Shown piece after piece: positions 1 through 8,548 of a DNA stretch of 64,000 nucleotides (positions within the stretch are counted from its first letter, which is position 1; every line of letters starts with the position of its first letter). Location: positions 329,478 to 393,477 of the forward strand of contig NZ_BDBT01000003.1 in NCBI RefSeq assembly GCF_001613125.1, given 5' to 3'. A program made the position numbers and the translations under genes. The notes under the pieces are model-generated. The model did not search any database. It was not told where the DNA came from and saw nothing but the letters and a program-made list of their open reading frames with translations. Origin of the DNA: Nocardia shimofusensis NBRC 100134 (lineage in GTDB: Bacteria; Actinomycetota; Actinomycetes; Mycobacteriales; Mycobacteriaceae).

Positions 1-2
1 TG

Positions 3-875
3 TGGCGTCCCGGCGCGGACGGCGGGATCGAGATCGCGGTCGTGCACCGGCCGAAGTACGGCGATTGGTCGCTGCCCAAAGGCAAACTCGATCCAGGCGA
101 GACGCCGCTGCTGGCCGCGGTGCGCGAGGTCCACGAGGAGACCGGCCTGGCCTGCCGGCTCGGCCGGTACCTCGGCTCCGTCACTTATCCCATTCCCGGC
201 CATCGCAAACTCAAGCGCGTCGACTACTGGGCGGCTTCGGCGGCGGGCGGCGAATTCCGCGCCGATGCCGAAGTAGACGAACTCCGCTGGTATCCGCTGG
301 ACCGGGTGATGGACGAGCTGTCGTATCCGATGGACCGTCAGGTGGTGCGCACCTTCGCCCGTCTTCCTGCCGACACCGCCACCCTGGTGCTGGTGCGACA
401 CGCGAAAGCCGGTCATCGCGAACGTTTCGACGGACCGGACGATCAGCGCCCGCTCGAACAGGCGGGCCAGGAGCAGGCCAGGGCCCTGGTGCCCAATCTG
501 CTCACCTTCGGCCCTGCCGCGGTGCACTCCGCGCCGCCGACGCGCTGCGTGGACACGATGCGGCCGCTCGCGGACAAACTGGGCGTGGACGTCATCCTCG
601 AGCCGACGCTGTCGGAATCCGCCTACAACGCCGATCCCGAAGCGGCCAGGAAGCGGGCGGTCGAACTGATCTCGCCCGATCAGGTGCGGGTGGTGTGCAG
701 TCAGGGTGGGGTGATTCCCGACCTGCTGGACTGGTGGGCGAAACGCGACGGATTGAAATTGCCGCCCGCGCGCAATCGCAAAGGCAGCGCGTGGGTGCTC
801 TCGTTCGTGGGCAAGCGACTGGTGGCCGCCGATCATCTCGACCGCAAGCTGTCGGCGGCCGTAGTGAAATCGTGA
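3..875 (+). CDS. mutT1: MutT1-type Nudix hydrolase / histidine phosphatase fusion (5' end missing)
   Basis: Two domains are visible. The Nudix box G-x5-E-x7-REVHEETG lies in the first 60 visible residues (GKLDPGE then REVHEETGL) and is the catalytic metal site of 8-oxo-(d)GTP and Ap4A-type hydrolases. From about residue 125 a histidine phosphatase domain starts with LVRHAKAG (the RHG motif). This Nudix plus phosphoglycerate-mutase fusion is the MutT1 architecture of mycobacteria, which converts 8-oxo-dGTP towards the monophosphate. The reading frame is open to base 3 with a typical Nudix strand (WRPGADGG, IAVVHRPKYG), so the true start lies upstream of the window. It is convergent with hupB. 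The next genes follow the mycobacterial order, which supports the assignment. Confidence 0.9.
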   Translation, partial: WRPGADGGIEIAVVHRPKYGDWSLPKGKLDPGETPLLAAVREVHEETGLACRLGRYLGSVTYPIPGHRKLKRVDYWAASAAGGEFRADAEVDELRWYPLDRVMDELSYPMDRQVVRTFARLPADTATLVLVRHAKAGHRERFDGPDDQRPLEQAGQEQARALVPNLLTFGPAAVHSAPPTRCVDTMRPLADKLGVDVILEPTLSESAYNADPEAARKRAVELISPDQVRVVCSQGGVIPDLLDWWAKRDGLKLPPARNRKGSAWVLSFVGKRLVAADHLDRKLSAAVVKS

Positions 876-925
876 CCTGCCCAGGGGCATAACCGGAAAC
901 GCCCCGCATCCCCGACACACCGAAT

Positions 926-953
926 CGGCCCCGGGATGGTGTTCCCGGGGCCG
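926..953. terminator. Bidirectional hairpin between mutT1 and hupB
   Basis: A perfect 11-bp stem (CGGCCCCGGGA / TCCCGGGGCCG) with a six-base loop lies between the convergent mutT1 and hupB genes. There is no clear U run, as is usual for actinobacterial terminators. Confidence 0.7.
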
Positions 954-1033
954 TTATCGGTCCAGCGGCGGTGTATGCGCGTGTGCCGCGCCTGCGGCGG
1001 TGGTGTACGCGGCGTTCGGCGCGTTGTGCGGCG

Positions 1034-1729
1034 TCAGCGGCGGGTGGTCGTCCGCTTGGCCGCGGTCTTCTTCGCGGGGGCCTTCTTCGCCGCCGTGGTC
1101 TTCTTGGCGGCGGTGGCCTTGGCCGCGGTCGACTTGGCCGCCGTCGACTTGGCGGCCGTGGTCTTCTTGGCGGCGGTCGTCTTCTTGGCGGCGGTGGTGC
1201 TCTTGGCGGCTGTCGCCCTGGTGGTGGTCTTCTTCGCGGGCGCCTTCTTGGCCGCGGTCTTGGTCGCGGTCGTCTTGCGCGCGGTGGTCTTCGCGGGCGC
1301 CTTGGTGGCGGTGGTCTTCTTGGCCGCCGCCTTGGTGGCGGTGGCCTTGGCCGCCGTCTTCTTGGCGGCGGTCTTCTTGGCCGCCGTCTTCTTGGCCGCC
1401 ACAGGCGCATTCACGCCCCGCTTGACCGCGGGACCGGTCGCGGCCAGCTTCTGCTTACCCGCGATGACGGCCTTGAACTGGGCGCCGGGCCGGAACGCCG
1501 GCACCGAAGTGGCTTTCACCTTGACGGTTTCGCCGGTGCGCGGGTTCCGGGCGACCCGGGGGGCGCGCTTGCGCTGTTCGAAGACACCGAATCCGGTGAT
1601 GGTGACGCTCTGGCCCTTGTGCACCGCACGCACGATGGTGTCGACAACGTGCTCGACTGCCGCGGTAGCCGTGCGCCTGTCCGTACCCAACTTTTCGGTC
1701 AGAACGTCGATCAGTTCCGCCTTGTTCAT
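1034..1729 (-). CDS. hupB: HU-type nucleoid protein HupB with long Lys/Ala tail
   Basis: Residues 1-90 form an HU/IHF domain ([10 protein letters not shown]..., then [18 protein letters not shown], the DNA-binding arm). From about residue 110 to 231 the protein is almost only Lys, Ala and Thr in [15 protein letters not shown] repeats, like eukaryotic histone H1 tails. This fused tail is known in HupB of mycobacteria and relatives and binds and compacts DNA. Start ATG is preceded by GGAGG eight bases upstream. The tail-coding DNA (about 1034-1400) is repetitive and creates long spurious ORFs on other frames. Function: chromosome organisation and DNA protection. Neighbour order matches mycobacterial hupB-leuD-leuC. 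Confidence 0.95.
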   Translation of the reverse strand: MNKAELIDVLTEKLGTDRRTATAAVEHVVDTIVRAVHKGQSVTITGFGVFEQRKRAPRVARNPRTGETVKVKATSVPAFRPGAQFKAVIAGKQKLAATGPAVKRGVNAPVAAKKTAAKKTAAKKTAAKATATKAAAKKTTATKAPAKTTARKTTATKTAAKKAPAKKTTTRATAAKSTTAAKKTTAAKKTTAAKSTAAKSTAAKATAAKKTTAAKKAPAKKTAAKRTTTRR

Positions 1730-1887
1730 TGAATCCTCCGCAGACTAATGGCCCGTCGTCGGACCGACTAGGTACCACGGTAAACCCACATTGAGCAAGA
1801 GTCTATGTGCCACGCCAAAATTCATGGTGGTTTAGCACACGTCCAGCTACCGCTTCTGATGAGGCCCAGCTATCACCGCGCCGATGA

Positions 1888-2496
1888 TTACGTCTGCGAA
1901 ATAGGCGCCGGAAGCGTGGCGGGCTTCCATGCCGGCCTTGCCTTTTCGAACTCGGTGATGACGTCACTACGGCGCAGCGTAAGGCCGATGTCGTCCAAAC
2001 CCTCGAGCAGACGCCACCGCGTGTAGTCATCAATATCGAACGGCAACACGACGGTTCCGGCGGTGACAGTGCGCGCATGCAGGTCCACCGTCAATTCGAG
2101 ACCGGGCTGTTCCTCGATCATCTTCCAGAGCATTTCGACATCGTTCTGTGACATCTGCGCGGCCAGCAGACCGCCCTTACCCGCATTGCCGCGGAAGATG
2201 TCGGCGAAGCGGGAGGCGATGACCACTCGAAAGCCGTAGTCCGACAGCGCCCAAACGGCGTGTTCACGGGAGGATCCGGTGCCGAAATCCGGCCCCGCCA
2301 CCAGTACGGTGCCCCGGTTGAAGGGTTCGATGTTCAGAATGAAGTCCGGGTCGTTGCGCCAGGCGGCGAACAGCCCGTCCTCGAATCCGGTGCGAGTGAC
2401 CCGCTTCAGGTAGACGGCCGGAATGATCTGGTCGGTGTCGACATTGGACCGGCGCAGCGGCACGCCGATTCCCTTGTGCACGGTGAAGGCTTCCAT
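1888..2496 (-). CDS. leuD: 3-isopropylmalate dehydratase small subunit
   Basis: 202 residues, the normal length for LeuD. It carries the family start ([20 protein letters not shown]) and the swivel-domain signature [17 protein letters not shown] near residue 70. With LeuC it isomerises 2-isopropylmalate to 3-isopropylmalate in leucine synthesis. It lies 38 bases downstream of leuC on the same strand, so both are probably one transcript. The start ATG has a short purine-rich stretch (AGGAGA) just before it. Confidence 0.96.
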   Translation of the reverse strand: MEAFTVHKGIGVPLRRSNVDTDQIIPAVYLKRVTRTGFEDGLFAAWRNDPDFILNIEPFNRGTVLVAGPDFGTGSSREHAVWALSDYGFRVVIASRFADIFRGNAGKGGLLAAQMSQNDVEMLWKMIEEQPGLELTVDLHARTVTAGTVVLPFDIDDYTRWRLLEGLDDIGLTLRRSDVITEFEKARPAWKPATLPAPISQT

Positions 2497-2534
2497 CGGA
2501 TTCTCTCCTGGTCGAAATGGTGAAGGGTGGACTT

Positions 2535-3959
2535 TCAGTCCAGATCAGCGGGTGAGGACAGGGTTCCGCGCACCGCGGTGGCCGCGGCCACCAGCGGGGA
2601 AACCAGGTGGGTGCGACCGCCCTTGCCCTGCCTGCCCTCGAAGTTGCGATTCGAGGTGGAGGCGCAGCGCTGGCCCGGCTCGAGCTGATCGGGATTCATG
2701 CCCAGGCACATCGAGCAGCCCGCCTGCCGCCATTCCGCGCCCGCGGCGGTGAAAATCTCGCCGAGCCCCTCGGATTCCGCCTGTGCGCGTACCCGCATGG
2801 AACCGGGTACCACCAGCATTCGGACGCCCTCGGCGACCCGACGGCCCTTCAGCACATCGGCCACCGCGCGCAGGTCCTCGATCCGGCCGTTGGTGCACGA
2901 TCCGACGAAAACGGTGTCGACCGGGACCTCGCGCAGCGGCGTGCCCGGGGTCAAATCCATATACCGCAGCGCCTTCTCCGCGGCCTCGCGGGCCGTCTCG
3001 TCGGCGATCTCGGCCGGATTCGGCACCGTCGAACTCAGCGGCGCGCCCTGACCGGGGTTGGTGCCCCAGGTGACGAACGGAGTCAGCGCGCTCGCGTCGA
3101 TGTGCACCTCGGCGTCGAAAACCGCCCCCTCGTCGGTCCCGAGTGCGTCCCAGGCGGCCACCGCGGCGTCCCAGTCGGCGCCCTTCGGGGCGTGCGGGCG
3201 GCCCTTCAGGAATTCGTAGGTCACCTCGTCGGGGGCGATCATGCCCGCCCTGGCGCCCGCTTCGATGGACATGTTGCACATGGTCATCCGGGCTTCCATC
3301 GACATCGACCGGACGGCCTCACCGCGGTACTCGAGCACATAGCCCTGGCCACCGCCGGTGCCGATCTGGGCGATGACCGCGAGAATCACGTCCTTGCTGG
3401 TGACTCCGTGCGGCAGCTGCCCGTCGATGTTGATCGCCATGGTCTTGAACGGACGCAGCGACAGCGTCTGGGTGGCCAGCACGTGCTCGACCTCGCTGGT
3501 GCCGATGCCCATCGCCAGCGCGCCGAACGCGCCGTGCGTGGAGGTGTGGCTGTCGCCGCAGACCACGGTGGTGCCGGGCTGGGTCAGGCCCAGCTGCGGG
3601 CCCACCACGTGCACGATGCCCTGCTCGATGTCGCCCATCGGGTGCAGCCGGATGCCGAATTCCTCGCAGTTGCGCCGCAGCGTCTCGACCTGGGTGCGCG
3701 AGATCGGATCCGCGATCGGCTTGTCGATGTCGACGGTCGGGACGTTGTGGTCCTCGGTGGCGATGGTGAGATCCGGCCGGCGCACCGGTCGGCCCGCGGC
3801 GCGCAGGCCGTCGAAGGCCTGCGGACTGGTCACCTCGTGCACCAGATGCAGATCGATGTAGATCAGATCGGGCTCGCGCGAGGCGCCTTCACCCTCACCG
3901 CGGGCGACGACATGCTCGTCCCAGACCTTCTCGGCCAGGGTACGGGGGCGGTCGGTCAT
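2535..3959 (-). CDS. leuC: 3-isopropylmalate dehydratase large subunit
   Basis: 474 residues, full length for the aconitase-superfamily LeuC. [4Fe-4S] cluster cysteines are visible in VGSCTNGR (about residue 350) and CSMCLGMN (about 410). The substrate-site motif [19 protein letters not shown] lies near residue 137. It works with LeuD in leucine synthesis. It is divergently arranged from an IclR-type regulator, with a 233-base shared region that holds a hairpin in the leuC leader and an operator-like palindrome at the regulator start. That layout is the one described for LtbR/NdgR control of leuCD in corynebacteria and streptomycetes, so regulation by this neighbour is likely but inferred. 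Confidence 0.96.
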   Translation of the reverse strand: MTDRPRTLAEKVWDEHVVARGEGEGASREPDLIYIDLHLVHEVTSPQAFDGLRAAGRPVRRPDLTIATEDHNVPTVDIDKPIADPISRTQVETLRRNCEEFGIRLHPMGDIEQGIVHVVGPQLGLTQPGTTVVCGDSHTSTHGAFGALAMGIGTSEVEHVLATQTLSLRPFKTMAINIDGQLPHGVTSKDVILAVIAQIGTGGGQGYVLEYRGEAVRSMSMEARMTMCNMSIEAGARAGMIAPDEVTYEFLKGRPHAPKGADWDAAVAAWDALGTDEGAVFDAEVHIDASALTPFVTWGTNPGQGAPLSSTVPNPAEIADETAREAAEKALRYMDLTPGTPLREVPVDTVFVGSCTNGRIEDLRAVADVLKGRRVAEGVRMLVVPGSMRVRAQAESEGLGEIFTAAGAEWRQAGCSMCLGMNPDQLEPGQRCASTSNRNFEGRQGKGGRTHLVSPLVAAATAVRGTLSSPADLD

Positions 3960-4086
3960 TTCTCGCTCACCTTTCGAAACGAAACGGCAGGTCCGCGACC
4001 TCCGGGCTGCGGAGGACGGCTGACTGCACGGGCTGGGCTTTCGCGTCCGGCGGACTCGCCCGGGCGGATACGCCCGAGTGCGATTT

Positions 4087-4107
4087 CCCCGGAATCGTCT
4101 TCCGGGG
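4087..4107. promoter_or_regulatory. Hairpin in the leuC 5' leader region
   Basis: Perfect 8-bp inverted repeat CCCCGGAA / TTCCGGGG with a five-base loop, about 130 bases upstream of leuC within the divergent leuC/IclR region. It could be an RNA hairpin of the leuC leader or a DNA site; the sequence does not decide between them. No leader peptide rich in leucine codons was found here. Confidence 0.35.
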
Positions 4108-4155
4108 CTCCCATCGAGTCGACTACCGAGGCGATCTCCGGGGCTCGATTTCCGG

Positions 4156-4206
4156 TTGGTCTTCTCAGTATCCGAGACGCTAGTATCGTTCTATGAGACA
4201 GCATAG
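4156..4206 (+). promoter_or_regulatory. Leaderless promoter and palindromic operator candidate at the IclR regulator start
   Basis: TAGTAT at 4181-4186 fits a -10 box and would place the transcript start at the A of the start codon (4193), giving a leaderless mRNA; a weak -35-like TTGGTC lies at 4156. A perfect inverted repeat CTATG-N6-CATAG spans 4191-4206 and covers the start codon itself. This is a plausible autoregulatory operator. The GAGAC word occurs twice, at 4173 and 4195. Confidence 0.5.
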
Positions 4207-4894
4207 CGGTATCGGCGTTCTGGACAAAGCGGTGGCGGTGCTCTACGCGGTCGCCGAGCAACCCTGCGGCCTCAACGACCTCTGCGCCCGCACCGGCCTG
4301 CCGCGCGCCACCGCTCACCGGCTCGCGGTGGGCCTGGAGACGCACCGCCTGCTGGCCCGCGACAACAACGGCATCTGGCGGCCCGGCCCGGCGCTGGCGG
4401 AGCTGTCGGCGACCGCGAACGATCCGCTCCAGGAGGCGGCGACCCTCATCCTGCCCCGGCTGCGAGAGATCACCGGCGAGAGCGTCCAACTCTACGTCCG
4501 CGACGGCCAGGCACGCGTCTGCGTGGCCGCGATGGAGCCACCTTCGGGCCTGCGCGACACCGTCCCCATCGGCGCTCGCCTACCGCTCACCGCGGGTTCG
4601 GCGGCCAAGGTCCTGCTCGCCTGGGCCGATGCCGAGGTGCAGCGCACCGTGCTGCCCGACGCCGTGTTCGGCGAGCGCGTATTGGCCGAGGTGCGCAAGC
4701 GCGGGTGGGCGCAGAGCGCCGCCGAACGCGCCTCCGGCGTGGCCAGCGTCTCGGCCCCGGTGCGCGACACCGCGGGCGTCGTGGTCGCGGCCGTCTCGGT
4801 GTCCGGTCCGATCGATCGGATGGGCAGGCGGCCGGGCGCGCGCTGGGCGGCCGATCTGGTGGCCGCGTCGGACGCGCTGCACAAACGGCTGTAA
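4193..4894 (+). CDS. IclR-family regulator, LtbR/NdgR type
   Basis: 233 residues. The N-terminal winged helix-turn-helix (GVLDKAVAVLYAVAEQP, then LPRATAHRLAVGLE, about residues 5-50) is followed by an IclR effector domain (ESVQLYVRDG, PIGARLPLTAGSAAKVLLAW, about 80-230). Its position next to and divergent from leuCD is the conserved one of LtbR of Corynebacterium and NdgR of Streptomyces, regulators of leucine genes and amino-acid-dependent growth. ATG is chosen because a -10-like box lies just upstream and no Shine-Dalgarno sequence is seen, consistent with leaderless translation. Regulation of leuCD and possibly leuB is inferred from context only. Confidence 0.88.
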   Translation: MRQHSGIGVLDKAVAVLYAVAEQPCGLNDLCARTGLPRATAHRLAVGLETHRLLARDNNGIWRPGPALAELSATANDPLQEAATLILPRLREITGESVQLYVRDGQARVCVAAMEPPSGLRDTVPIGARLPLTAGSAAKVLLAWADAEVQRTVLPDAVFGERVLAEVRKRGWAQSAAERASGVASVSAPVRDTAGVVVAAVSVSGPIDRMGRRPGARWAADLVAASDALHKRL

Positions 4895-4925
4895 CACGTT
4901 TCACTTTCTCCCATACAGTGGGTGG

Positions 4926-5462
4926 ATGGGAGTCAATCAACGCGCGCAGATCGTCATGACCGACGCCGAGGTCGCCGAGTTCCTGGAGCGCAGTCGCATC
5001 GCCACCCTCGCCACCCTCGGCCCCGGCGGCGCCCCGCATCTGATCGCCATGTGGTACGCGCTGATCGGCGGGGAGCGCGAGGCCGACGGCTCGGTCCGCA
5101 CCCTGCCGGAGCTGTGGTTCGAGACCAAGGCCAAGTCGCAGAAGGTGGTGAATCTGCGCCGCGACCCGCGGATCACCTGCATGGTCGAAGCCGGCCACAC
5201 CTACGACCAGCTGCGCGGGGTCTCCATCGAGGGCACCGCCGAGATCGTCGAGGACCCGGACGCGATCTGGCGCGTCGGAGTCAGCGTCTGGGAGCGCTAC
5301 ACCGGGCCCTACAGCGAGGAGGTCGCTCCCCTGGTGGCGAACATGCTGCACAAGCGGGTCGCCGTGCGCGTCGTGCCGACCCGCATCCGCAGCTGGGACC
5401 ATCGCAAGCTCGGCCTGCCCGCCATGCCGCTCGGCGGGACCACAGCCGCCGCACTGGAGTGA
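4926..5462 (+). CDS. PPOX-class (FDOR-B type) flavin/deazaflavin protein
   Basis: 178 residues with the split-barrel fold pattern of pyridoxamine-phosphate-oxidase-like proteins: RIATLATLGPGGAPHLIAMWYAL (about residues 20-45), a central LWFETKAKSQKVVNLRRDPR segment, and the C-terminal IRSWDHRKLG. In actinobacteria such proteins bind FMN or coenzyme F420 and reduce or hold small substrates; the substrate is unknown. The position between the IclR regulator and tRNA-Glu/gltX is that of Rv2991 in M. tuberculosis. ATG 4926 is preferred over longer in-frame starts, which would overlap the regulator gene. Confidence 0.8.
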   Translation: MGVNQRAQIVMTDAEVAEFLERSRIATLATLGPGGAPHLIAMWYALIGGEREADGSVRTLPELWFETKAKSQKVVNLRRDPRITCMVEAGHTYDQLRGVSIEGTAEIVEDPDAIWRVGVSVWERYTGPYSEEVAPLVANMLHKRVAVRVVPTRIRSWDHRKLGLPAMPLGGTTAAALE

Positions 5463-5510
5463 ACCGCACGGGGTGCACAACGCCGAGGCGGATCGGCGGC
5501 CGGAAACGTG

Positions 5511-5543
5511 AAAGGCTCCCGCTCGTGATGAGCGGGAGCCTTT
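5511..5543 (-). terminator. Intrinsic terminator downstream of tRNA-Glu
   Basis: A perfect 14-bp stem (AAAGGCTCCCGCTC / GAGCGGGAGCCTTT) with a five-base loop begins four bases after the tRNA-Glu 3' end and is followed on the minus strand by a T-containing tail (CACGTTTCC). It would also serve the convergent PPOX gene. Confidence 0.85.
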
Positions 5544-5547
5544 GTGG

Positions 5548-5620
5548 TAGCCCCGACGGGATTCGAACCCGCGCTACCGCCTTGAGAGGGCGGCGTCCTA
5601 GGCCGCTAGACGACGGGGCC
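5548..5620 (-). tRNA. tRNA-Glu (anticodon CUC)
   Basis: Read on the minus strand, a full cloverleaf is present. The acceptor stem is GGCCCCG/CGGGGCT (first pair G-U), the D-arm is GTCTAGCGGCCTAGGAC, the anticodon loop CTCTCAA closes on a CCGCC/GGCGG stem (anticodon CUC), and the T-arm contains GGGTTCGAATCCC. CCA is encoded directly after it (5545-5547). It lies downstream of tRNA-Gln and gltX. Confidence 0.95.
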
Positions 5621-5774
5621 AGGGACATGGTCTCCCATTTCTGAGGACCACCCGGTGTGGATCTCTGCGATCCGTGGAGTGCTCGGTTAGCTTAGCCGAC
5701 CGGAGCCCGGCGACCAAATCGCCGGGTGCTGAACAACTTTCGGTCGCGAACCGAGAGACGTGCAACACTTTCCG

Positions 5775-5846
5775 CTGGGGTACCAGGACTCGAACCTAGA
5801 ATGGCTGAACCAGAATCAGCTGTGTTGCCAATTACACCATACCCCA
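5775..5846 (-). tRNA. tRNA-Gln (anticodon CUG)
   Basis: The minus strand gives acceptor TGGGGTA/TACCCCA with discriminator G, anticodon stem GCTGA/TCAGC with loop TTCTGGT (anticodon CUG), and T-loop GGTTCGAGTCC. CCA is not encoded. It sits about 150 bases before tRNA-Glu. No glutaminyl-tRNA synthetase is seen here; gatB lies elsewhere in the window, so this tRNA is probably charged through Glu-tRNA-Gln amidation. Confidence 0.95.
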
Positions 5847-6065
5847 ATGACCTGGACATTCTTCCCGAAGTCTGGCTGACTCCGTTCCGCGTTCCGGCCG
5901 AGAAAGAGATTACCAAACCCGAGAGGGTAAACTACAAATCGCCTGGTCAGAGGCCTGTTTTCGGCAGTTTCGAGCCGATTGCCCGACGGTGGGGCCGAGC
6001 GGCGACTCCGTCCGCCCGGCTCCCCTCACCCTCGCCCGCGTGCGCGGCCGCCCGCCTGCCCGTCG

Positions 6066-7550
6066 CTATCCCCGCGAGGATTCCAGAGCCGAGCGCAGCC
6101 GGGCGAGAGTGATCTCACGCCCGAGCAGTTCCAGCGACTCGTACAGCGGCGGGCTGATGTGCGAGCCGGTGACAGCCACCCGCACCGGCGCGAAAGCCTT
6201 GCGCGGTTTGAGGCCCAGATCGTCGATCAGCGCCGTTTTGAGCGCCTCCTCGATCACGGGGGTGGTCCAGGACGCGAGCGGCTCCAGCGCGGCCACAGCC
6301 GCCTCGAGCACCGGCGCCGCGTCGGCGCCGAGATTCTTCGCCGCCGCCGCCTCGTCCACGGTGAATTCCTCGGCCGGCACGAACAGGAATCGCAGCAGAT
6401 CCCAGGCGTCGCTCAGTACGACGATGCGGGTCTGGACCAATTCGGCCGCCGCCGCGAAGACTTTCTCGTCCACCTCCCCGCCTTTGGTCCCGGCTCCGAT
6501 GTGCCCGTGCGTGGTGAGGAACTCCCGCAGCCGTCCGGCGAAATCAGCCGGATCGAGCAATCGGATGTGCTCGGCATTGATGGCGTCGGCCTTCTTCTGA
6601 TCGAAACGGGCCGGATTCGAATTCACTTTCGAGATATCGAACGCGGCCACCATCTCGGCCATCGAGAAGACATCGCGGTCCTCAGCAAGGCCCCAACCGA
6701 GCAATGCGAGGTAATTCAGCAAACCTTCAGGAATGAAGCCGCGGTCCCGGTGCAGGAAGAGGTTCGACTCGGGGTCGCGCTTGGACAGCTTCTTGTTGCC
6801 CTGACCCATCACGAAGGGCAGATGACCGAACTCCGGAGTGAAATCGGCGACCCCGATCCGGCGCAGCGCGGCATACAGCGCGAGCTGGCGCGGAGTGGAG
6901 GACAGCAGATCTTCGCCGCGCAAGACATGGGTGATCTTCATCAGCGCGTCGTCGACCGGGTTGACCAGCGTGTAGAGCGGAATGCCATTACCGCGGGTGA
7001 GCGCGAAGTCCGGGACCGTACCCGCCTTGAACGTGGTCTCCCCGCGCACCAGATCGTTCCAGGACAGGTCCTCCTCGGGCATCCGCAGCCGCACCACCGG
7101 CGCCCTGCCCTCGGCCTTGTAGGCCGCGATCGCCTCGGGGGTCAGATCGCGATCGAAGTTGTCGTAACCGAGCTTGGGATCGCGGCCGGCAGCCCGGTGG
7201 CGGGCCTCGACTTCCTCTGGCGTGGAGAAGGATTCGTAGGCCTCACCGGCCTCCAGCAAACGCCGGACGACGTCGAGATGCAGATCGCGTCGCTGCGACT
7301 GCCGGTAGGGCTCGTAGGGTCCGCCGACCTCCGGACCCTCGTCCCAGGTGAGCCCGAGCCACCGCAACGAATCGAGGATCGCCTCGTAGGACTCCTCGGA
7401 ATCGCGAGCGGCGTCGGTGTCCTCGATACGGAAGACGAAGGTGCCGCCGGCGTGGCGGGCGTACGCCCAGTTGAACAGGGCGGTGCGGATCAGGCCGACG
7501 TGCGGCGTCCCGGTCGGCGACGGGCAGAAACGGACCCGTACAGGTGTCAT
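6066..7550 (-). CDS. gltX: Glutamyl-tRNA synthetase
   Basis: 494 residues from the ATG at 7550. Class I synthetase motifs: [17 protein letters not shown] (HIGH-type, residues 4-20) and [11 protein letters not shown] (KMSKS-type, about residue 240). An in-frame upstream ATG at 7580 would overlap the preceding gene and is not needed, since the family begins a few residues before VRVRFCPSP. It charges tRNA-Glu and, in organisms that use GatCAB, also tRNA-Gln with glutamate. Both tRNAs lie immediately downstream on the same strand. It is 13 bases downstream of the FAH-family gene, probably in one transcript. Confidence 0.96.
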   Translation of the reverse strand: MTPVRVRFCPSPTGTPHVGLIRTALFNWAYARHAGGTFVFRIEDTDAARDSEESYEAILDSLRWLGLTWDEGPEVGGPYEPYRQSQRRDLHLDVVRRLLEAGEAYESFSTPEEVEARHRAAGRDPKLGYDNFDRDLTPEAIAAYKAEGRAPVVRLRMPEEDLSWNDLVRGETTFKAGTVPDFALTRGNGIPLYTLVNPVDDALMKITHVLRGEDLLSSTPRQLALYAALRRIGVADFTPEFGHLPFVMGQGNKKLSKRDPESNLFLHRDRGFIPEGLLNYLALLGWGLAEDRDVFSMAEMVAAFDISKVNSNPARFDQKKADAINAEHIRLLDPADFAGRLREFLTTHGHIGAGTKGGEVDEKVFAAAAELVQTRIVVLSDAWDLLRFLFVPAEEFTVDEAAAAKNLGADAAPVLEAAVAALEPLASWTTPVIEEALKTALIDDLGLKPRKAFAPVRVAVTGSHISPPLYESLELLGREITLARLRSALESSRG

Positions 7551-7563
7551 TGCTCTCTCTCGA

Positions 7564-8337
7564 TCAGCGTTTGGCGGCAACAGGATTGGTGAGGGTGCCG
7601 ATGCCTTCGACGGTCACGGACACCTGCTGTCCGACCTGCATCGGGCCGACGCCCTCGGGTGTTCCGGTGAGGATCACATCGCCGGGCAGCAGCGTCATGA
7701 CCGTACTCACCCATTCGACGAGCTCCGGGATATCGTGCAGGAGAAGCGAAGTCCGGCTGCGCTGGCGCACCTCGCCGTCGAGCTCGGTGCGGATCTCCAG
7801 ATCCGCCGGGTCGAGGTCGGTTTCGATCCACGGGCCGAGCGGGCAGAAGGTGTCGTACCCCTTGCCCCTGGTCCACTGCCCGTCGCTCTGTTGCTGGTCG
7901 CGAGCGGTCACGTCGTTGGCGACGGTGTAGCCGAGGATGACATCGCGCGCCCGGGCCGCAGGCACGTCCTTGCACGGCCGTCCGATGACCACGGCCAGCT
8001 CGCCCTCGTAGTCGACCCGGGTGGAGCTGGGCGGATAGACGATCGGCGCGTTCGGTCCGACGATGGCGGTGTTCGGCTTGATGAAGATCACCGGCTGCTC
8101 CGGCGCGGCCCCGCCCATCTCGGCGGCGTGCGCGGCGTAGTTCTTGCCCACGCACACCACCTTGCTGGCCAGGATCGGCGCGAGCAGACGCACGTCCGCC
8201 AGCGGCCAGCTGCGCCCGGTGAACGTCGGGGTGCCGAACGGATGCTCGGCGATCTCCTTCGCGACGGCGGTTTCCCCCTCCCCTTCGATGCTCACGAACG
8301 CGACCCCATCGGGACTGGCAACTCGACCTAGACGCAT
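7564..8337 (-). CDS. Fumarylacetoacetate hydrolase family protein
   Basis: 257 residues with the FAH fold signature: [18 protein letters not shown] (about residue 60), metal-binding IFIKPNTA and EGELAVVIG (about 85 and 110), [14 protein letters not shown] (about 140) and [18 protein letters not shown] (about 225). Such enzymes hydrolyse or decarboxylate 2-hydroxy-hepta-2,4-diene-dioate or acylpyruvate-type substrates using Mg2+ or Mn2+; the substrate here is not determined. It sits directly upstream of gltX, as in mycobacteria (Rv2993c next to Rv2992c). Transcription probably starts before this gene and covers gltX. Confidence 0.9.
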   Translation of the reverse strand: MRLGRVASPDGVAFVSIEGEGETAVAKEIAEHPFGTPTFTGRSWPLADVRLLAPILASKVVCVGKNYAAHAAEMGGAAPEQPVIFIKPNTAIVGPNAPIVYPPSSTRVDYEGELAVVIGRPCKDVPAARARDVILGYTVANDVTARDQQQSDGQWTRGKGYDTFCPLGPWIETDLDPADLEIRTELDGEVRQRSRTSLLLHDIPELVEWVSTVMTLLPGDVILTGTPEGVGPMQVGQQVSVTVEGIGTLTNPVAAKR

Positions 8338-8548
8338 GGTGGGGAGTCTACGGAAGCCGCTGGTCGCCGCGATCCACCTCCCCGCCGAGGGCTCGCCGAC
8401 GAGCTCACGGGTGTGAGATTCCTCGCCGCCCGAGGACGACGATCGCGGGTGCGCGCGCTTGCCGATCGGGTGTACCGTGAGCGACGGTTTTCACTTTTTG
8501 AGAACTTGATCCCATATTTTGAGAGGCCCGGGAGTAGAGGTGAGGTCG

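Noticed and set aside
1034..1420. Repetitive DNA that could be taken for a repeat array or CRISPR
   Set aside because: It encodes the Lys/Ala-rich tail of HupB in frame; unit length varies and there are no spacers.
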